Shown here piece after piece: positions 33,473-43,200 of a stretch of 54,975 nucleotides of DNA. The position numbers and the translations under genes are program-made. A model generated the notes under the pieces. That model worked only from the letters and a program-made list of their open reading frames with translations, had not been told where the DNA came from and made no database searches. Location: assembly GCA_964013575.1 (NCBI GenBank), contig CAXGWP010000010.1, positions 1-54,975 of the forward strand, read 5' to 3'. Numbering within the stretch: position 1 is the stretch's first letter; the number at the start of each line of letters is the position of its first letter. This DNA is from BJGV01 sp964013575 (GTDB taxonomy: Bacteria; Pseudomonadota; Gammaproteobacteria; Burkholderiales; Nitrosomonadaceae).

Positions 33473-34711
33473 GTGAAAAAATTTTCTCTTAATTCTCAAA
33501 TACTTATTGGTTCATTATCTGGCATTCTAATAGGGCTAGCACTATCATTGTTAGATAAAGAATCTATCATAGTAGAAATTAGCCTATATATTTCTGAATT
33601 ACTTGGAATGGTATTTGTAGATTTGTTGAAAATGGTCATGGTCCCATTAGTATTTACTTCCATTATAGTTGGAGTAGCTAATTTAAGTGAGCACCAGAAA
33701 ATACACCTCGTTTGGAAGACGACATTAGGGTATTTTTTCCTAACTGCTGCTATAGCAATTATTTTAGGACTAACTACTTCAAATCTATTTAAACCAGGAG
33801 AGGGGCTACAATTACCCATGTTCCAGGAAGCTATGCAAAACTTTCAGGCACATGAGATGACTCTGTCTGAGTTCTTTACTCAATTCTTACATTCACTGTT
33901 CCTTAATCCTTTTGCAGCTTTAGCTGAAGGCAATATACTTGCTGTAGTGATTTTTGCACTTTTAATGGGAATTGCTTTAGTAGTGGGGGGAAATCGATTT
34001 CAAAATACCCGCTTATCCTTACAAGAATTATTAGAATTAATTCTTATGCTAGTAGGCTGGATAATGAAACTTGCACCGCTTTGTATCATGGCGCTACTAA
34101 TAAAGCTTGTAATGACACAAGATCTATCATTGCTTATGATTTTAATAAAATTTATAAGTCTAGTAATAGGAACAATATTATTACATTCCTTAGTAGTACT
34201 ACCTATTATCCTTTATTCAGTTACTGGTATGACACCAGTAAAATTCTGGATTGGCGCACGTGAAGCATTTATCACTGCTTTTGCTACTAGCTCAAGTGCG
34301 GCAACATTACCAATTACATTACAATGTGCTGAAAAAAACCTTCAAGTTAAACGTAATATTGCAGGTTTTGTTCTGCCTCTGGGTGCTACAGTAAATATGG
34401 ATGGCACTGCATTATATGAAGCAGCGGCTGCACTATTTATTGCTAGCTTAGTTGGTGTAGATCTTAATCTTATGCAGCAAATGATCATATTCTTTACAGC
34501 CATGCTTGCAGCAATGGGGGCACCTGGAATACCAAGTGCAGGAATGGTAACTATGCTCTTGGTATTACAATCTGTAGGCTTGCCAGTCGAAGCCATTGCT
34601 ATTCTTCTTCCTATTGATCGTCTATTGGATGCATTCCGAACTGCGGTCAATGTTGAAGGAGATTTAATAGGAAGCCTGGTAGTCCAAAAAATAGTTACAA
34701 ATCATAGCTAA
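33473..34711 (+). CDS. sodium/proton:dicarboxylate symporter (DAACS family)
   Basis: A 412-aa inner-membrane protein of the GltP/GltT/DctA family, importing glutamate, aspartate or C4-dicarboxylates with cations. Eight membrane segments and two re-entrant loops are expected. The HP1 serine-rich motif AFATSSSAATLPITL and the TM7 motif PLGATVNMDGTALYE are intact, as is the HP2 region AAMGAPGIPSAGMVTMLLVL. The start is GTG 33473. It stands alone. The substrate cannot be separated between glutamate and dicarboxylates by eye. Confidence 0.93.
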   Translation: MKKFSLNSQILIGSLSGILIGLALSLLDKESIIVEISLYISELLGMVFVDLLKMVMVPLVFTSIIVGVANLSEHQKIHLVWKTTLGYFFLTAAIAIILGLTTSNLFKPGEGLQLPMFQEAMQNFQAHEMTLSEFFTQFLHSLFLNPFAALAEGNILAVVIFALLMGIALVVGGNRFQNTRLSLQELLELILMLVGWIMKLAPLCIMALLIKLVMTQDLSLLMILIKFISLVIGTILLHSLVVLPIILYSVTGMTPVKFWIGAREAFITAFATSSSAATLPITLQCAEKNLQVKRNIAGFVLPLGATVNMDGTALYEAAAALFIASLVGVDLNLMQQMIIFFTAMLAAMGAPGIPSAGMVTMLLVLQSVGLPVEAIAILLPIDRLLDAFRTAVNVEGDLIGSLVVQKIVTNHS

Positions 34712-34762
34712 CCAAAGAACTGGCACTATTAATCTTATTTAATACCAGTACTTATTCATTTT

Positions 34763-34873
34763 TTATTGATCAATGGACTGAAGAATATGCATATTGGCTT
34801 CCTGAATATACTTTGCTCCAACTTTAGCATGTCCCTGTTTACTATGCATAATTGCTTCCTTTATATGCGACAT
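34763..34873 (-). pseudogene. remnant of an SmbP-like small metal-binding protein gene
   Basis: The minus strand encodes MSHIKEAIMHSKQGHAKVGA followed by KYIQEANMHILQSIDQ and a stop. An internal ATG (34849) has AAAGGAAG a few bases upstream. The pattern of spaced histidines (SHIKEAIMH, KQGHAKVGAK, IQEANMHIL) matches, as I recall it, the C-terminal half of Nitrosomonas SmbP (KHLEDAIKH, EEGHVGVATK, AQEAIEHL), a periplasmic protein binding Cu, Ni and Fe. SmbP is about 115 aa with a signal peptide; here the N-terminal half is missing and the adjacent plus-strand gene occupies that space. Several SmbP histidines are lost. It is either a truncated pseudogene or a surviving 28- or 36-aa peptide. Confidence 0.6.
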
Positions 34874-34883
34874 ATTGACGCGC
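34866..34883. repeat. 18-bp quasi-palindromic element, copy 2
   Basis: Identical to 745-762 (TGCGACATATTGACGCGC). It lies 71 bases before the start of the propeller gene and overlaps the 5' end of the SmbP remnant frame. A TTGACG -35-like hexamer is inside (34875-34880), but no good -10 is found at the right spacing here. Confidence 0.6.
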
Positions 34884-34953
34884 GACTTATAGTCACTTCC
34901 AAAGACTAAAAAGATAGTTTATATTACCGCCTTTATTTTTATAGCAAGGCCAC

Positions 34954-36228
34954 ATGAGAAGAATATTTTCGATTACTTTATTTTCTATATTAAGCATTTA
35001 CATAGCACCACTTGTAATAGCAGAATCCACAATAAAGAATCATAACCAGCATAACGCTAAGAAGAAATCACATAGTCACAAGCCAACATTAGCAATAGGT
35101 GTTGCCTATGATCAAAATGGGACCTTATGGTTGGCTGAAGTAAAAAATAAAAAACTTCTAGTTTCTTATTCAAGAAACAAGGGTGAAAGCTTTTCAACTC
35201 CTAAAGCAGTTACAACTCATACTGAAAACATTTATGCTGATGGTGAGAATCGACCTAAAATTGCTATTACTCAGGATGGTACTATACTTCTAACTTGGTC
35301 GCTGAAACAACATAAAAAGTATTCTGGAGACATTAGATTCTCACGCTCAACAGATTCTGGGCAGACATTTTCCTTACCGATTACTATAAACGATGATGGG
35401 CAAATTACGGGTCATCGATTTGATTCATTGACAACTAATGGGAAAGGAAAGGTAATAATTTCTTGGCTAGATGCTAGAGACAGAGATGCAGCAAGAAACA
35501 GAAATGAGAAATTTACTGGAACTTCTATCTATACTGCCGAATCAAATGATAACGGTAAAAATTTTAACATTAATAAGAAATTTCATGAGCATGTTTGTGA
35601 ATGCTGCAGAATACCTTCTGTTTGGACAAAAGAAGGCCCAATAATTTTTTGGCGTAATATATTTGGCAAGAATACAAGAGATTTTGCTATTTCTAATCTA
35701 GAAAAAGGTGAAATACGACGAGTTACAAATGATGAATGGCAAGTTGATGGATGTCCTCACCATGGAGGGGATATAGCTCTTGGCTTAGATAACCGAATAC
35801 ATATAGCTTGGTTTACTTTAGGAAAAACTCGTCAAGGTTTATTCTACAAGCATATTCAAGGAAATAAAGAATCCTCCCCAGTACCTATAGGTGATCCTAC
35901 AGCTCAGCCAAATCACCCATCTATAGCAGCATCAGATAAGAATGTTCTTGTAGCATGGCGAGAATTTGATGGGGAAAATGTTACAGCAAATATCATGTAT
36001 TCAACTGACGAAGGAATCACATGGAGCAATCAACAACGCATTGCTGATACAAAGGGACCATCAGATTACCCTGTACCCCTTATCAACAGTGAACAACAAA
36101 TGCAAATTTTTTGGAACACTAAAAATGAAGGATTAAAAATTATACCTGTAGATAATAATATAAATTTTGAAGCGTCTATCTTAAATTGGTATACATATTT
36201 AAAAAATGAGTTGGCAAATTTACTTTAA
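34954..36228 (+). CDS. secreted BNR/Asp-box propeller with Cys/His motifs
   Basis: A 424-aa exported protein (signal peptide 1-23, ending VIAES) of the sialidase-like propeller fold. Asp-box-type repeats are seen at SYSRNKGESF, SRSTDSGQTF, ESNDNGKNF and STDEGITW. Two features are odd for a sialidase. A CECC motif (C215, C217, C218) and GCPHHGG (C267, H269, H270) could bind metal or form disulfides, and a histidine-rich mature N-terminus (HNQHNAKKKSHSHK) could bind Cu, Ni or Zn. I see no sialidase FRIP-type catalytic arginine triad. AAGG precedes ATG 34954. It ends 23 bases before the TonB receptor gene, so the two are an operon. Likely a periplasmic or surface partner of the receptor. Confidence 0.8.
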   Translation: MRRIFSITLFSILSIYIAPLVIAESTIKNHNQHNAKKKSHSHKPTLAIGVAYDQNGTLWLAEVKNKKLLVSYSRNKGESFSTPKAVTTHTENIYADGENRPKIAITQDGTILLTWSLKQHKKYSGDIRFSRSTDSGQTFSLPITINDDGQITGHRFDSLTTNGKGKVIISWLDARDRDAARNRNEKFTGTSIYTAESNDNGKNFNINKKFHEHVCECCRIPSVWTKEGPIIFWRNIFGKNTRDFAISNLEKGEIRRVTNDEWQVDGCPHHGGDIALGLDNRIHIAWFTLGKTRQGLFYKHIQGNKESSPVPIGDPTAQPNHPSIAASDKNVLVAWREFDGENVTANIMYSTDEGITWSNQQRIADTKGPSDYPVPLINSEQQMQIFWNTKNEGLKIIPVDNNINFEASILNWYTYLKNELANLL

Positions 36229-36251
36229 TATAAATCTTATACACTGAAACA

Positions 36252-38717
36252 ATGAAACTAAAATTAACATACATTTTACTGATATTTTCTGTACTACCAA
36301 TTACAAACTCTTTGGCAGATAATAAAATAGAAAAATTAAATAGATCTGTTTCTAACCAATTAATGATTGCTGATTCCGAGAAAACTGGAATTATCAAGAA
36401 TAAAAATAAGAAAACCTTATCTAAGAAAAATGCTAAACAAAACAATCAAGTTGCAACACAAGTGGCAACTGTATTTAAAGAAATGGTAGTCACCCAAAGA
36501 GTTGAAGCGGATTCTCATTATACATCCCCTTCAACGCGCATCACACGTGCACAGATTGAAACTCAAAATGCCCAGACAACAGAAGAAGTACTAAAATTCC
36601 AACCCAGTCTACAAATTCGACAACGGTACGTTGGAGACCCAAATGGCGTACTTGGGATACGAGGTGCCGACATGTTTTCAACAGCCCGCAATATGGTTTA
36701 TGCTGATGGTCTACCAATACACAACCATCTACAAGGAACTTGGAATGGAGCTCCACGCTGGTCATTAGTCGGACCAAATGAAATTGATGTTGTAGATGTA
36801 ATTTATGGTCCTTTCTCAGCCGAATACAGTAGTAATTCTATTGGAGGTGTGGTAAATCTTAAAACTCGTATGCCTCGTAAACGAGAGATGTATGTCGAAA
36901 GTAGCTTATTTATCCAACCCTACAAAAAATATGGGCATAAAGGAACCTATATTGGGAATCGACAATATATTTCTGCAGGCGACCGATTTTTTGACAAATT
37001 CTCAATATTTGCAGCTTATAATCGCTTAGAATCAGAAGGCCATCCTCAAACATATTTCTTGGCAGACTCAGGAACTCCAGCAAGTGGTGCGACAATAGCT
37101 ACTGGTGCAGAAAAAGAAACTAGTGCACGCGGTGTAGATAGTTGGATTTACGGAGATTCAGGTCCTGAAAAAATTACAACTGATTTGATGAAATTTAAGC
37201 TTGGCTACGATATCAACTCTAGTCTTAAAGCTATTTTTACAGCCGCCTATGAAAATCGCGTTAGAAGTGCAAGAAATCCAAAAAACTATTTACGAGATGC
37301 TACTGGTGCAAAGATTTGGAGTGGCAATGTTCAAACACCCGGTGGGCAAGGCTTTAAAATCAAAGAATCATGGGGTAGAAGTAATTATGGAATCACTGAA
37401 GATAAGCGTCAAACACTGCAATTAGGAATTAATCTAAATGGCGCCCTAACAGATGATATAACTCATGCGCTGATTGGTAAAAATTGGTTTATTGATACAA
37501 CTACTAGTCATTTTAATGTATTAAAAGATACAAGAGCTAAATCTAATAAAAATCCATATGACCCAAGTAGCAGCCATACGGGATTGATTGATGACTATAA
37601 AAGATTCGCTTGGTTTAATCATGACATTAAGCTAAGTAATCAAAAACTTTTTGGCTATGATCAACTAGGCCTTATTGGTGGGTATCACTTCAGTGATTAT
37701 AAAATGAAATATAGGCAATATTCATTAACTGATTTTGCTAATATGACCCGTGGTGCAGTGAAAAATAAAAATAATAGGGGGCAGACAACTACTCATGCAT
37801 TTTATTTTCAAGGGGCTTTCCGTTTTGCGCCTGGATGGGATATAACAGCAGGTATACGTCAAGAATTCTGGTCTGCAACAAATGGTGTAGTAAAGAGCAC
37901 TGTTGTACCTGACCGTCACATGAGTCCTACAACACCAAAGTTCTCTATAGGTTATGAACCTAACCGATGGAAATTCCGTTACTCCTGGGCCCGAACTCAT
38001 CGGTTCCCTGTAATTTCTGAACTTTTCCAGACATTAAGTAGTGGAACATCAATTACCTTAGCTAATGCTGCACTTAAGGCTGAAAATGGAATGCACCATA
38101 ATTTTATGATTCAATATGATATCCCCAAAGGTTTTGTGCGAGTTAATGTATTCCGTGATGATATTAAAGATGCGATCAATCGGGTACAAACACTTTCAGG
38201 ACAGATTACAACAAGAGCAACCCAAAATATTGGGACAACCAGTACTACAGGACTAGAATTTATTTTTAATCAGAAAAGAATATTCAGATCAAAATTTGAT
38301 TTTATGCTGAATTTTACTTGGATGGATGCAAAAGTAGAAAATGGACCTATGGTTAAAGATAGTACTTTTGGCACCTATAACCTTACAGGAAAGAAAATTA
38401 TTCGTCTCCCACACTATAGGCTGAATTTTTTCTCAACTTACCACATTACTCAAGCCTGGGATTTTAATATTGGCGGACGTTTCTCATCAGATTCATTTAA
38501 TGACCTTGATAATGGGGACAAAGGGAAACAGCATGTATTTGGCGCTCAGAGTGATTTCTTTTTCTTAGATCTAAAAACAAATTATCGTTTCAAATTTAGT
38601 AACGGAATGAAAACTAGACTGTCAGCTGGCATTACAAATGTTAATAATATGCAAGCATATGTATATCACCCGTACCCACAACGTACATTTCTAGTTGAAG
38701 CTGCCTTTTCCTTCTAA
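36252..38717 (+). CDS. TonB-dependent outer-membrane receptor
   Basis: An 821-aa receptor with a signal peptide (1-22). A lysine/asparagine-rich stretch (about 43-68) precedes a TonB-box-like EMVVT (77-81). The plug domain has TEEVLKFQPSLQIRQRY, GVLGIRGADMFSTARN, YADGLPI and VIYGPFSAEYSSNSIGGVVN. The barrel ends in FLVEAAFSF with the terminal phenylalanine needed for insertion. Energy would come from TonB-ExbB-ExbD. The ligand is unknown. Co-transcription with a His/Cys-rich propeller and the nearby SmbP remnant suggest a metal or metallophore, but this is inference. Confidence 0.9.
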   Translation: MKLKLTYILLIFSVLPITNSLADNKIEKLNRSVSNQLMIADSEKTGIIKNKNKKTLSKKNAKQNNQVATQVATVFKEMVVTQRVEADSHYTSPSTRITRAQIETQNAQTTEEVLKFQPSLQIRQRYVGDPNGVLGIRGADMFSTARNMVYADGLPIHNHLQGTWNGAPRWSLVGPNEIDVVDVIYGPFSAEYSSNSIGGVVNLKTRMPRKREMYVESSLFIQPYKKYGHKGTYIGNRQYISAGDRFFDKFSIFAAYNRLESEGHPQTYFLADSGTPASGATIATGAEKETSARGVDSWIYGDSGPEKITTDLMKFKLGYDINSSLKAIFTAAYENRVRSARNPKNYLRDATGAKIWSGNVQTPGGQGFKIKESWGRSNYGITEDKRQTLQLGINLNGALTDDITHALIGKNWFIDTTTSHFNVLKDTRAKSNKNPYDPSSSHTGLIDDYKRFAWFNHDIKLSNQKLFGYDQLGLIGGYHFSDYKMKYRQYSLTDFANMTRGAVKNKNNRGQTTTHAFYFQGAFRFAPGWDITAGIRQEFWSATNGVVKSTVVPDRHMSPTTPKFSIGYEPNRWKFRYSWARTHRFPVISELFQTLSSGTSITLANAALKAENGMHHNFMIQYDIPKGFVRVNVFRDDIKDAINRVQTLSGQITTRATQNIGTTSTTGLEFIFNQKRIFRSKFDFMLNFTWMDAKVENGPMVKDSTFGTYNLTGKKIIRLPHYRLNFFSTYHITQAWDFNIGGRFSSDSFNDLDNGDKGKQHVFGAQSDFFFLDLKTNYRFKFSNGMKTRLSAGITNVNNMQAYVYHPYPQRTFLVEAAFSF

Positions 38718-38822
38718 TCTAGAAAAATTTATTACAAATTTTATTTAAAGTATATATAAAAAATATTAAACAGAATTAAGATATATAATTACATAAATTA
38801 CCAAATAAATAGAGTATCCTCT

Positions 38823-38851
38823 ATTATAAATAATAAAATATTATTTATAAT
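38823..38851. repeat. perfect AT-only inverted repeat upstream of the RND genes
   Basis: ATTATAAATAAT, loop AAAAT, ATTATTTATAAT: a perfect 12-bp dyad, 163 bases before the adaptor start. It could be an operator or a weak terminator after the receptor gene. AT-rich background makes such dyads less surprising. The rest of this 296-base gap shows nothing else. Confidence 0.45.
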
Positions 38852-39013
38852 GAATACTAAAATTAATGATAAAAAATTTGGTTAAAAGAACTACTATAAT
38901 GAAAAATAATTTAATTCTATTTTCATAAATTTATATTGCCCTAACTAAGCACCTTGAAATTATAATTTTAGATAAAATATACCCAAATAAAGCAATCCAA
39001 AAAAATAGTACTC

Positions 39014-40255
39014 ATGGATACTGCTCTCAAAAAAAAAACATCCAATATTAAAAAAAATATATGGGTTACACTACTGACTATCTTAATAGCTGCAATAGTT
39101 ATTATTTGGTATAACCAGAAAACTGAAATTATAAAAAATAAAAACAAACAAAAAGAAATAATTCAAATTGTAAGCACTGTAGTTAAAAAACATGATATCC
39201 CGATAAGGCTTACTGCAAACGGTACAGTTGTATCTCAACAAACAGTAGAGGTACGACCCCAGATTAGCGCTATAGTTAAAAATGTACATATCAAAGAAGG
39301 ACAATTCGTTCATAAAGGTGACAAATTATTTACGCTTGATGCACGTACAGAAAGCGCAAATTTAAACAAAGCAGAAGCTCAACTTGCTAGATCAAATGCG
39401 GATTTTGCAAATGCGTTACGAAACCTTAATCGACAAAAAAAATTATTTGAACAGAAATTTATTTCTCAAGCTGCTCTTGATATAGCTCAGAAAGATTTTG
39501 ACAGCCTAAAAGGAAAACTTGATTTTGATAAGGCTTTCGTACAAGAGAGCCATGTAGCACATGGCTTTACAATAATTACTGCTCCTATTTCAGGACGTAC
39601 TGGCTCAATCCCAGTACACCCTGGTAGCTTAGTTCAACCAAATATAGCAATCCCTGGAAGCGTTACACAGCCTCGTAGTGCAGTTTTAGTTAGTATCACA
39701 CAGATCAATCCAATTAATATTAAATTCACATTACCAGAACATAAATTATTAATTTTACAGAAAAAACTTACTCAGGGAGATATAGTTGTTAATGCAAAAC
39801 TAGATGTTCCAGGAGAACCATTAATAAAAGGACGGTTAATATTTATTGATAATGCAGTAGATACTAAAAGTGGAAGCATTCTAATTAAAGCAGAGTTCCC
39901 TAATAAGAATAAAAAACTCTGGCCAGGTATGTTTGTTACAGTAATGTTGTCACCTGAAATATTCATTGATGCGCTAACAGTACCAGTGCAGGCGGTACAA
40001 ACTGGACCAGAAAATAAATTTCTATATGTAATTGAAGAAAATAATAAAGTAAAACAAAAGAAAATCATAGTACACCTAGTGCAAGATGGGATTGCTGTAA
40101 TTGAAGGAACATCAGCAGGCACAAAGATTGTTGTTGAAGGTGGACAAAATTTAAAGCCAGGAAGTACAGTAATAGAAACACAATCACCAAGAAACAAAAG
40201 TAAATCTAATAATAATGTGCTAAATAATTATATCTTTAATAAGATGCCGGGATAA
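39014..40255 (+). CDS. RND efflux periplasmic adaptor (MdtA-like)
   Basis: A 413-aa membrane-fusion protein. One N-terminal anchor helix (about 17-34) is followed by the lipoyl halves (ISAIVKNVHIKEGQFVHKGDKLFTLD and TIITAPISGRTGSIPVHPG; here split as VKNVHIKEGQFVHKGDKLF), an alpha-hairpin between them, a beta-barrel domain (LPEHKLLILQKKL) and a membrane-proximal domain (LTVPVQAVQTGP). The layout matches MdtA/AcrA. No lipobox cysteine is present. It ends ten bases before the RND pump gene, so the two form an operon. No outer-membrane channel gene is adjacent; a TolC-like protein elsewhere is expected. Confidence 0.92.
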   Translation: MDTALKKKTSNIKKNIWVTLLTILIAAIVIIWYNQKTEIIKNKNKQKEIIQIVSTVVKKHDIPIRLTANGTVVSQQTVEVRPQISAIVKNVHIKEGQFVHKGDKLFTLDARTESANLNKAEAQLARSNADFANALRNLNRQKKLFEQKFISQAALDIAQKDFDSLKGKLDFDKAFVQESHVAHGFTIITAPISGRTGSIPVHPGSLVQPNIAIPGSVTQPRSAVLVSITQINPINIKFTLPEHKLLILQKKLTQGDIVVNAKLDVPGEPLIKGRLIFIDNAVDTKSGSILIKAEFPNKNKKLWPGMFVTVMLSPEIFIDALTVPVQAVQTGPENKFLYVIEENNKVKQKKIIVHLVQDGIAVIEGTSAGTKIVVEGGQNLKPGSTVIETQSPRNKSKSNNNVLNNYIFNKMPG

Positions 40256-40265
40256 TAAAAGAATA

Positions 40266-43200
40266 ATGAATCTCTCAGAGTTATGTATTCGACGACCGGT
40301 TATGACAGTGCTATTATCAGCCTCAGCAATTATTGCTGGAATTATTTCATACACTAACTTACCTATTGCCGCTTTACCAAGTTACGATTCTCCTACTATC
40401 TCTGTCAGAGCATCACTTCCAGGTGCTAGCCCTGAGATTATGGCCTCATCTGTCGCTACAAAACTTGAACGAGAATTTGCCATTATTCCTGGACTTCAGA
40501 TAATAAGCTCAATTAGTACACTAAGTAATACAAGGATTACATTAGAATTTGACCAAAATAGGAACATTGATAATGCTTCAATTGACGTACAAGCTGCTCT
40601 ATTACGAGCACAAAAAACGCTGCCAATTGAAATGAACTCTCCGCCTTCCTACCGGAAAATTAATCCAGCAGAATCATCCATTCTATATCTTGCTTTATCA
40701 TCTCCTTCCATGTCACTTTCAAGGTTAAATGACTTTGCTGAGAATTTCGTTTCTCCAGCAATTTCTAATCTTCCTGGTGTAGCACAAATAGGAATCTATG
40801 GACAAAAAAAATATGCTGTGCGAATCCAGGTTAACCCTAATGAACTAGCAGCACGTAATTTAAGTGTTGATGATATTGCTTCAGCCCTAAATAATGCAAA
40901 CCCTAATTCACCAATCGGTACACTAGACGGTCCACGCCAATCACTAACTATTCAGGCAAACCGACAGCTTAGTAATGCTGATGATTTTTCAAATATAGTT
41001 GTAGCAATATCTCCTACTGGTGCTCCAGTTAGGCTTTCCGATGTAGCAAAAGTTATAGATAGCATAGAATCTGTTAGGACTGCTAGTTGGACTAATAATG
41101 AACGTTCTATCACACTTGCTGTTAAGCGCTTGCCAGGAGGAAACACTGTTGAAACTGTTGATGCCATTAAAGCTGCTCTACCAGGGTTGATTGCACAAAT
41201 GCCAAAATCAGTTAATCTAAAAATTACTGGAGATTACTCAACTTCAATTAGGGATGCCATTCATGATGCTGAACTCACATTAATAATTACTATTGCTTTA
41301 GTTGTACTAGTAATTTTTTTATTTCTTCGTAAAGCCACGGCCACTATTATTCCAGTACTCTCATTACCAATTTCGCTGTTAAGTGCAACTGCTTTAATGT
41401 ATGTTTTTAATTACAGCCTGGATAATATCTCATTACTTGCTATCACGCTCGCAGTTGGCTTAGTAGTAGATGACTCTATTGTTGTTCTAGAGAACATTGT
41501 GCGCCATATTGAGAGAGGTGAATCTCCATTACAAGCTGCAATAAAGGGGTCCAAAGAAGTAAGTTTTACAATTATATCAATTTCACTTTCGCTTGTAGCT
41601 GTATTTATTCCAATTTTCTTTATGCCAGGTGTAATTGGATTACTCTTCTATGAGTTTGCTGCAGTAGTAGGAATTGCCGTACTAATGTCAGCTGTAGTAT
41701 CGCTTACTCTAATACCAATGATGGCTAGCCGATACCTTAATCATCATAATTCAGAATATAAGAGCATGAAACTAACTGGATGGTTTGCGGGATTTTTTAA
41801 TAAAATATTATCCCTATACGAGCATACTCTTGATTGGGCCTTGATCCATAAAAAAATAACTCTAGGAATAGCACTGGCTACATTTATTGCAACAGGGGCA
41901 TTATTTATAATACTTCCAAAAGGATTTTTTCCTGAAGAAGATATTGGAAGGATTAAAGTATCTGTAGAAACAGTTGAAGATATATCTTTTCCTGCCATGT
42001 CTAAACTATTACAGCAAACAAATCAAATAATGCTATCTCATTCTGCTATTGAAACCATTGTTTCATATGCAGACGATACTAATCACGCTAGGATGTATGT
42101 GCAACTTAAACCATTTAGTGAACGTCAGCCTATGAAATCAATATTAGAAGATTTACGTAATAAAGTTCAAGTAATACCTGGCATTAAAGTATACCTAAAT
42201 CCTATCCAGAATCTTAGATTAGGCGGACGTATTAGTAAAAGTAGATATCAATATGTTATGCGTAGTGTACATTCTCAAAACCTAAATAAAGCTGCTACAG
42301 AGATTATGGCACTTATGATGAATGAGAAAGATATATTTCGTGATGTAACTAGCGACTCACAATTAAAAGGCTTACAAGCCCGTATGAATATTAATCGTGA
42401 TAAAGCCAACCTATTAGGCGTGGAAATAGCTAGTATCCGATCAGCATTATATAGTGCTTTTGGTGAGCGGCAAGTATCAACAATATACACCGCAAATAAC
42501 AGCTACCAAGTAATTATGCAAGTTTCAGATACTCATCGAATAGATGAAAATAATCTTAGTAATATATATGTTCGCAGTAAAAATGATACATTAATTCCAT
42601 TATCAACCGTTGCATCAGTAGAGCGTGAATTAGGACCAATTTCAATTAATCACTCAGGACAATTAGAGTCGCAAACAATATCATTTAATTTAGCGTCTGG
42701 TGCCTCACTTGGTGAAGCCACCAAAAAAATAGAACTATTTAAAGATGAACTTAATATACCAGCTGGGATACTAACAAACTATGCTGGAGATGCGGCCGCA
42801 TTCCAATCTTCTCAGACTAGCCAAATATTTCTAATTGTTGCAGCACTCTTAGTCATATATGTATTACTTGGGGTATTGTATGAAAGTTATATCCACCCAA
42901 TAACAATTCTTTCTGGCCTTCCATCGGCTGCTGTAGGTGCATTAGCAATGCTATGGATATTTAATATAGAGCTTTCAATAATTGCAATGATTGGCATACT
43001 GATGCTTTTAGGTATAGTTAAGAAAAATGCAATTATGATGATTGATTTCGCTCTTGATGCACAACGTAGCAATAACATTCACCCGTATGAAGCTATACGT
43101 ACTGCTTGCTTATTGAGATTCAGGCCTATCATGATGACAACATTAGTAGCATTAATAGGTGCAATTCCTATCGCAATTGGCTTAGGTGCAGGTGCTGAGC

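Noticed and set aside
34954..36228. True exo-alpha-sialidase
   Set aside because: Only the Asp-box propeller pattern is present; the arginine triad and FRIP-like motif of sialidases are not apparent, while unusual Cys/His motifs are.
40952..41167. Short minus-strand open frames inside the RND, mfd, dnaK and icd genes
   Set aside because: All lie antisense to long, strongly conserved coding regions and have no ribosome binding site or recognisable protein features.
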